From Planctomycetota bacterium (GTDB lineage Bacteria; Planctomycetota; Phycisphaerae; Tepidisphaerales; Tepidisphaeraceae), in contig JBCDKH010000001.1 of NCBI GenBank assembly GCA_038746835.1, positions 25,958 through 89,957 on the forward strand: DNA of 64,000 nt. Reading direction: 5' to 3'. A program made the translations under genes and the position numbers. Below the pieces are notes generated by a model. It was not told the origin of the DNA. It ran no database searches and saw nothing but the letters and a program-made list of their open reading frames with translations. Shown here piece by piece: positions 60,179 through 64,000 of the stretch. Every line of letters begins with the position of its first letter. The first letter of the stretch is position 1.

Positions 60179-60760
60179 ATGAGAGTCATCGCCGTCACCG
60201 TCGCCGCCGCTTCCTGTGCCGTGATGCTCGCCGGTTGCGGCGGCAGTGGTGCCCGTCAGATCGACACGGGCGGTCGCGACGTCATCACGACGATCGACCA
60301 GGTCGACATCCAGAACTATATCGAGGCCGCGGACGAGCTTGTCCAGAGCATGATCCGCTCCGGCGTGCTCGGCCGAATCGCTCCCGAAGACGGCACGCCA
60401 GTCATCATCGAGCTCGACCGGGTGCGCAACGACACGTTCGACGACTCGATCGACGTCGAGATCATCACGGACACGGTTCGCATCGAGACGCTCCAGTCCG
60501 GTCTGGCGACGTTCATCACACCCGACTCTGCTCTCGCGCGGGCCGATCGCGCGGCTGCGGAAGAGCTGGAGCAGGACCTGCCACAGGCGGCGTACACGTT
60601 GTCGGGGCGCATCACGTCCGTCGGCGCCCAGGCTGGCCGAACGCGGCAGAACACCTTCATCTTCCGCCTGACACTCAGCAGCCGCGACGGCCTGGACGTC
60701 TGGAGCGACCAGCGTCGCATCACCAAGCAAGGCACCCGTAACGCCGTCGGCATTGGCTGA
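60179..60760 (+). CDS. lpoB: LpoB-like penicillin-binding-protein activator
   Basis: 193 residues: lipobox LAGC (Cys at about 20) and the LpoB fold: DIQNYIEAADELVQSMIRSG, PVIIELDRVRNDTFDDSIDV, TIRIET-like strand (DTVRIETLQSGLATFI) and YTLSGRITSVGAQAGRT with FRLTLSSRDGLDVWSDQ. In E. coli LpoB is an outer-membrane lipoprotein that activates PBP1b. Together with the two preceding lipoproteins this is a conserved module, here in a planctomycete-like genome. The next gene overlaps its end by 8 bp. Confidence 0.85.
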   Translation: MRVIAVTVAAASCAVMLAGCGGSGARQIDTGGRDVITTIDQVDIQNYIEAADELVQSMIRSGVLGRIAPEDGTPVIIELDRVRNDTFDDSIDVEIITDTVRIETLQSGLATFITPDSALARADRAAAEELEQDLPQAAYTLSGRITSVGAQAGRTRQNTFIFRLTLSSRDGLDVWSDQRRITKQGTRNAVGIG

Positions 60761-61568
60761 GCCGGAGCCACAGGCGTACTTCCCACCCGATTCGGCCGTC
60801 CGCCGGATCACGCGGTCCAGGGCCGTCCTGCTGTACGGGGCGGCGGCGCTGGCGCTGCAGGTGAGCGACGAGCGCGTCGCACGCGGCGTCGAGGAGCACA
60901 GCGACTTCACCGCCGACCCGATCGCCCGGCTGCACCGCACGCTCGAAGCCAGCTACGCCAGCGTCTTTGCCCCGCCGACCCAGGCCAATGACGCCGTTCG
61001 ACGCGTCAATCGGCTCCACGCGAGCGTCAAGGGCGAGGGCTACTCCGCGATGGACCCGGACCTTCTGCTGTGGGTCATGTCCACGCTCGTCATGTGCGGC
61101 ATCGAGGCGACCGAGCGTTTCGTCCGGCCACTCCCAGAGTCGGACAAGGCCCAGTACTACCGCGAAACCCGGCACAGCACGACGCGTTTCGGCCTGAAGC
61201 TGACGCACGGCCCGCGGTCGTGGGACGACTTTGTCAGCTACTGGCACGCTCGGCTCGATGACCCGGCCGTCGGATCGTCGGAGGTCAGCCGTCGCGTCGC
61301 GACTCAGATCACCAAACCGACCCGGCCCTACTGGCTTCGGCCGGCCGGTGTTCCTGCGAGGCTCTGGCTTCGCGACACGCTTCCGCCTGCCGTGGGCATT
61401 CGGCTTGGGCTGCCGTCGACGCTGGCGAGCCGCATCGCGGGTCGGATTGGCACCCTGGCAGCACGCGCTCACTTCGCGGTCGCTCCGGAGCGGCTCACGC
61501 TGACCCGTGCCGCACGCGACGCCGAAGAGCGAGAGCGATCGCAAGCCGAACACATCGCCCGAGCTTGA
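60753..61568 (+). CDS. MpaB/rubber-oxygenase-type (DUF2236) protein
   Basis: 271 residues, helical. Family blocks: VLLYGAAALALQVSDERVARGV, LHRTLEASYASVFA, VNRLHASVKGEGYSAMDPDLLLWV (the His and Asp region) and a C-terminal RPYWLRPAG segment. The family includes the latex oxygenase catalytic domain and fungal MpaB; the bacterial members are mostly uncharacterised, so no substrate is assigned. The start is a TTG overlapping the lpoB-like gene by 8 bp, the only plausible in-frame start there. Confidence 0.8.
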   Translation: MAEPEPQAYFPPDSAVRRITRSRAVLLYGAAALALQVSDERVARGVEEHSDFTADPIARLHRTLEASYASVFAPPTQANDAVRRVNRLHASVKGEGYSAMDPDLLLWVMSTLVMCGIEATERFVRPLPESDKAQYYRETRHSTTRFGLKLTHGPRSWDDFVSYWHARLDDPAVGSSEVSRRVATQITKPTRPYWLRPAGVPARLWLRDTLPPAVGIRLGLPSTLASRIAGRIGTLAARAHFAVAPERLTLTRAARDAEERERSQAEHIARA

Positions 61569-61835
61569 TCGCAGCTTGCGACGCATTGGGCGACGCACTA
61601 CGTTCCAGCCAGCAGCGGGGAGCGCTGCCTGCAGACTCATCGTGACGTCCGGCGACGAAGCCGAGCGACTGTGAGCAATCAGCATCTGCCCAGGGATCGG
61701 GCAAATCACCTGCTCGTCGTAGTCAGCGTCAGCTCTCTGCGTGCGTCAGGTATGGCTTGATGTGTCGGCAGTGCTCGACCTCGAACCAGCTCGCACGATC
61801 CCAACTCTCCCGCCTCGAAAGCCCACCTCGCCATC

Positions 61836-62945
61836 ATGCGACTGCGACGCTTCTCCAACGCAGGCACTCTCGCCCTTGTCGCCGTGTCGACGTGCACGGT
61901 GTTCGCGCTGGGCGGCTGTGCCAATGCACCGGCACCGCTCGGCCCTTCGCCCGACGCGACTGCCGACACGGTCGTCCTCCAGTCGCGCGACGATGGCTCC
62001 GAGGTCGACTTCGACACGCTCGAGGCACGCGTCGCGTTCGAGCCGGTTTTTCTCTCTGCCGACGGAAGTCCGGTGAGCGTGCCGCTGTACGGGAAAGAGC
62101 TCCGCGTCTCCAGCGACGGCCTGGTTCTAATTGGTGCTGGGACCGACACGCTCTATGCCGCCGTCTTCAAGGGCCGCGCGCAGGCGGCCAATGAGGTGGC
62201 CGGCGCTGGCGACATCCTGCTGTGGACGCCCGACTCGGGAACGCCGCGCAACGAGGCCTTCGATGTCGGGCGGTTTCGCGACTCGTTGAACGTAACGACG
62301 CTCTCGGAAGTCGACGGGCTCCAGCCGGCGATCGCGACGGTTGCCAGCAGTCAGGAGCGTGGCTTCCGCTTCGGCAGCCTGCGTCGCACGCCCTTCAACG
62401 CCGTCAGCCCGACTGACCCCGAGACGTTCGAGCGCCGTCGTCGCTATCTGAATCGTCCGGCCGTGGTGAAGCTTCGCTTCGAGGTCGGCGAGGACCCGCA
62501 GGCGCTCTCCGAAGCCGTTGCGACGCGATTCGTCGAAGCCCTGGCACAAGGCGACGCCGCGACCGTGGCCGATCTGTTCCATCCGGACTTCCTGGACCTT
62601 GGCAACGACAGTGACTTCGGCCCGTCATCCACTCGCCCTGCGTCCGACGAGTTGGTCGACGCTCAGGCAGAAGCCCGGCTCCTCGTCGCCAGAGGTCTCG
62701 CCGGCGACGGTCGCGAAGGGCTCGTAGTCGAGTCGCTGCGCCGGGCCGAGGGGCCCAACGCCTTCTTCGTCGACAGCACCGACGCCCCACGAAACACCGA
62801 CGGCTACACGTTGACCCTGCGTCCGGGCGACGGGCTCTTTTTCGTCAGCTCGTTCACGCCGACGCAGGCTCCGCCCGAGCCGACGACTCAGCCCGCCGAG
62901 CCAACAACACGCCCGACGGAACCGGCGACACAGCCCGCCAGCTAG
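61836..62945 (+). CDS. Hypothetical lipoprotein with Thr-Gln-Pro-rich tail
   Basis: 369 residues. Signal peptide with lipobox ALGGC (Cys at about 28). Residues 45-330 are soluble with no family I recognise; about 215-325 looks like an NTF2/SnoaL-type helical-beta segment (ATRFVEALAQGDAATVADLF). The last 35 residues are a disordered repeat of T-x-Q-P-A-E-P-T. The following gene begins with a similar Thr-Gln-Pro linker after its signal peptide, suggesting the pair shares a wall-spanning or exposed design. Confidence 0.7.
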   Translation: MRLRRFSNAGTLALVAVSTCTVFALGGCANAPAPLGPSPDATADTVVLQSRDDGSEVDFDTLEARVAFEPVFLSADGSPVSVPLYGKELRVSSDGLVLIGAGTDTLYAAVFKGRAQAANEVAGAGDILLWTPDSGTPRNEAFDVGRFRDSLNVTTLSEVDGLQPAIATVASSQERGFRFGSLRRTPFNAVSPTDPETFERRRRYLNRPAVVKLRFEVGEDPQALSEAVATRFVEALAQGDAATVADLFHPDFLDLGNDSDFGPSSTRPASDELVDAQAEARLLVARGLAGDGREGLVVESLRRAEGPNAFFVDSTDAPRNTDGYTLTLRPGDGLFFVSSFTPTQAPPEPTTQPAEPTTRPTEPATQPAS

Positions 62946-62989
62946 CCACACTGCCTTCACAGTCCACCTTCCCTTCGCAACGCCTCATC

Positions 62990-64000
62990 ATGCGAGCCAC
63001 CGCCTTTGCCCTCTCAACGGTCGCGCTTGCGACTGCGGTCGCGACCGCCCAACCGGCGACCACGCAGCCGGCCACCCTTCCCTCGACGCAACCAGCCCAG
63101 CTGGAGATTGGCGACGCGTACGTCGTCTACGCGCAGGATCAGTTTGCGTCGGGTGCCGGTTCGACGCGTTTCTGGTCGAGCGCGAGCGTTCCGCTCGACG
63201 TCGAAAAGCAGGCGATGCCGGGCTCGATGGTCCAGTACACGATCCGGCCGCAGGGCGCGGAGGTGATCTTCGACGACCTTGGTGCCGTCGCCGCGAGCTT
63301 TGGCGACGCCATCGAGATTCGACTGCTCCGCGACACCGAGGCCGAGACGCTCGAGCCGACAATCGGACAGACGCCCATCACCGCAGCCATGCGTCAAGTC
63401 GTGGCCGACGTTCGTCAGACTGAACGCGTCAATGAACCGGGCGAGACCGACGCCGACGGATATCGATTCGGCGTCGATCTTCCGCTCGACGACATCCTGG
63501 ACGGACTTGGCCTCGACCTTCCCACGCCGATGGCCCGCGTGCGCGTGAATCGCGTTGGCACGTCGCTGGGTCGACTGTGGCTCATGGAGTTCGAGGTCGC
63601 ACCGATGTCCTTCACGACGTCGGATGGCGACGTCGTTCTGATGCGACACGACGGCTTTGTCCTGCTCAGCGAAGACCAGGAGACGCTCGTGTCGGGTGGA
63701 ACGCGCTATCGAGGCCAGGTTGCCGAGGCAGCCACGGGAGCTCTGGTTCCCTACGAAGGCCGTCGCCTTTTTGCACTCGCACCAGACCCTGACAATCCCG
63801 ACCGCCTCTTCGATGCGACTGGCGTTGCGGCCATCCGGGCGATCGTCCAGGCGTACGGAAATCCGGCCGACTTTGCCGCGGCGGCTGAGGGGGATCTGAC
63901 CGACAACGTCGATCTCCTGACGGCCGTGCCGGAGCAGGAAGAGGCCCTTGCCTCGATCCGCACGTCGACCATCCCGAGCTGGCTCGGCGAGGTACGCGAC
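62990..64000 (+). CDS. Exported hypothetical protein (3' end outside window)
   Basis: The frame is open from the ATG at 62990 to the last base, giving at least 337 residues. A signal peptide (1-21, ending ATA), then a Thr-Gln-Pro-Ala-rich linker (about 22-38) and a long beta-rich soluble region. I recognise no domain. It follows the lipoprotein gene by 44 bp on the same strand and shares its Thr-Gln-Pro linker composition, so the two may be co-expressed. Confidence 0.75.
   Translation, partial: MRATAFALSTVALATAVATAQPATTQPATLPSTQPAQLEIGDAYVVYAQDQFASGAGSTRFWSSASVPLDVEKQAMPGSMVQYTIRPQGAEVIFDDLGAVAASFGDAIEIRLLRDTEAETLEPTIGQTPITAAMRQVVADVRQTERVNEPGETDADGYRFGVDLPLDDILDGLGLDLPTPMARVRVNRVGTSLGRLWLMEFEVAPMSFTTSDGDVVLMRHDGFVLLSEDQETLVSGGTRYRGQVAEAATGALVPYEGRRLFALAPDPDNPDRLFDATGVAAIRAIVQAYGNPADFAAAAEGDLTDNVDLLTAVPEQEEALASIRTSTIPSWLGEVRD

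Overview
The window is a G+C-rich bacterial chromosome segment that looks like a planctomycete, most likely class Phycisphaerae. The reasons are two large type IV pilin-like proteins with a prepilin-cleavage N-terminus, two PEP-CTERM surface proteins, a sigma-70 factor with a very long unfamiliar N-terminal region, Thr-Gln-Pro-rich lipoproteins, and dense dispersed palindromic repeats. This is inferred from gene content only; there is no rRNA in the window. I see one tRNA (Gly, CCC), no CRISPR array and no recognisable transposase.

Layout. 1-2389: the end of a cytochrome oxidase operon (subunits I, III, IV). 2408-14281: mostly minus-strand housekeeping genes (CNNM/CorC-type protein, truA, an oxidoreductase fusion, ybaB/ebfC, a cysteine desulfurase-like enzyme, a pilin pair, purU), then a looser set of small accessory proteins (GNAT, Ig-like, fibronectin-like, GIY-YIG) embedded in repeats. 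14400-24600: a 21-bp repeat array, a secreted GH16 enzyme, mfd, an RRM protein, class II aldolase and a second pilin-like protein. 24665-30774: sigma factor, tRNA-Gly, nucleoside transporter, PEP-CTERM protein, 5-FTHF cyclo-ligase and an L,D-transpeptidase.

30922-36790 is accessory DNA. It holds a second fibronectin-like gene, then a compact lower-G+C minus-strand operon (35319 down to 32134): a carrier-protein-like gene, an XRE regulator, an ImmA/IrrE metallopeptidase, a divergent thymidylate-synthase-fold protein and a MazG-like pyrophosphohydrolase. The genes overlap or abut, and a palindrome sits on the -10 of the operon promoter. Next come a DUF1643 gene and an array of twelve ACCGGT-centred sites spaced exactly 21 bp apart. 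The operon and the array are the most unusual parts of the window.

37022-46247: SNF2 helicase with a small partner, a LOV-domain histidine kinase, a RegB/RegA-type redox two-component pair, and HtrA. 46252-57143: panB, two M16 peptidase-family genes split by an opposed two-gene pair, a PfkB sugar kinase, ribH-nusB, Ppx/GppA, NUDIX, a site-2 protease and threonine synthase. 57235-64000: a diguanylate cyclase, then an envelope cluster (COG3014-YcfL-LpoB lipoproteins, an MpaB/DUF2236-type protein, and two Thr-Gln-Pro-rich exported proteins, the last cut by the window end).

Many genes are coupled by 4-bp stop/start overlaps (ATGA or GTGA), which I used to decide several starts.
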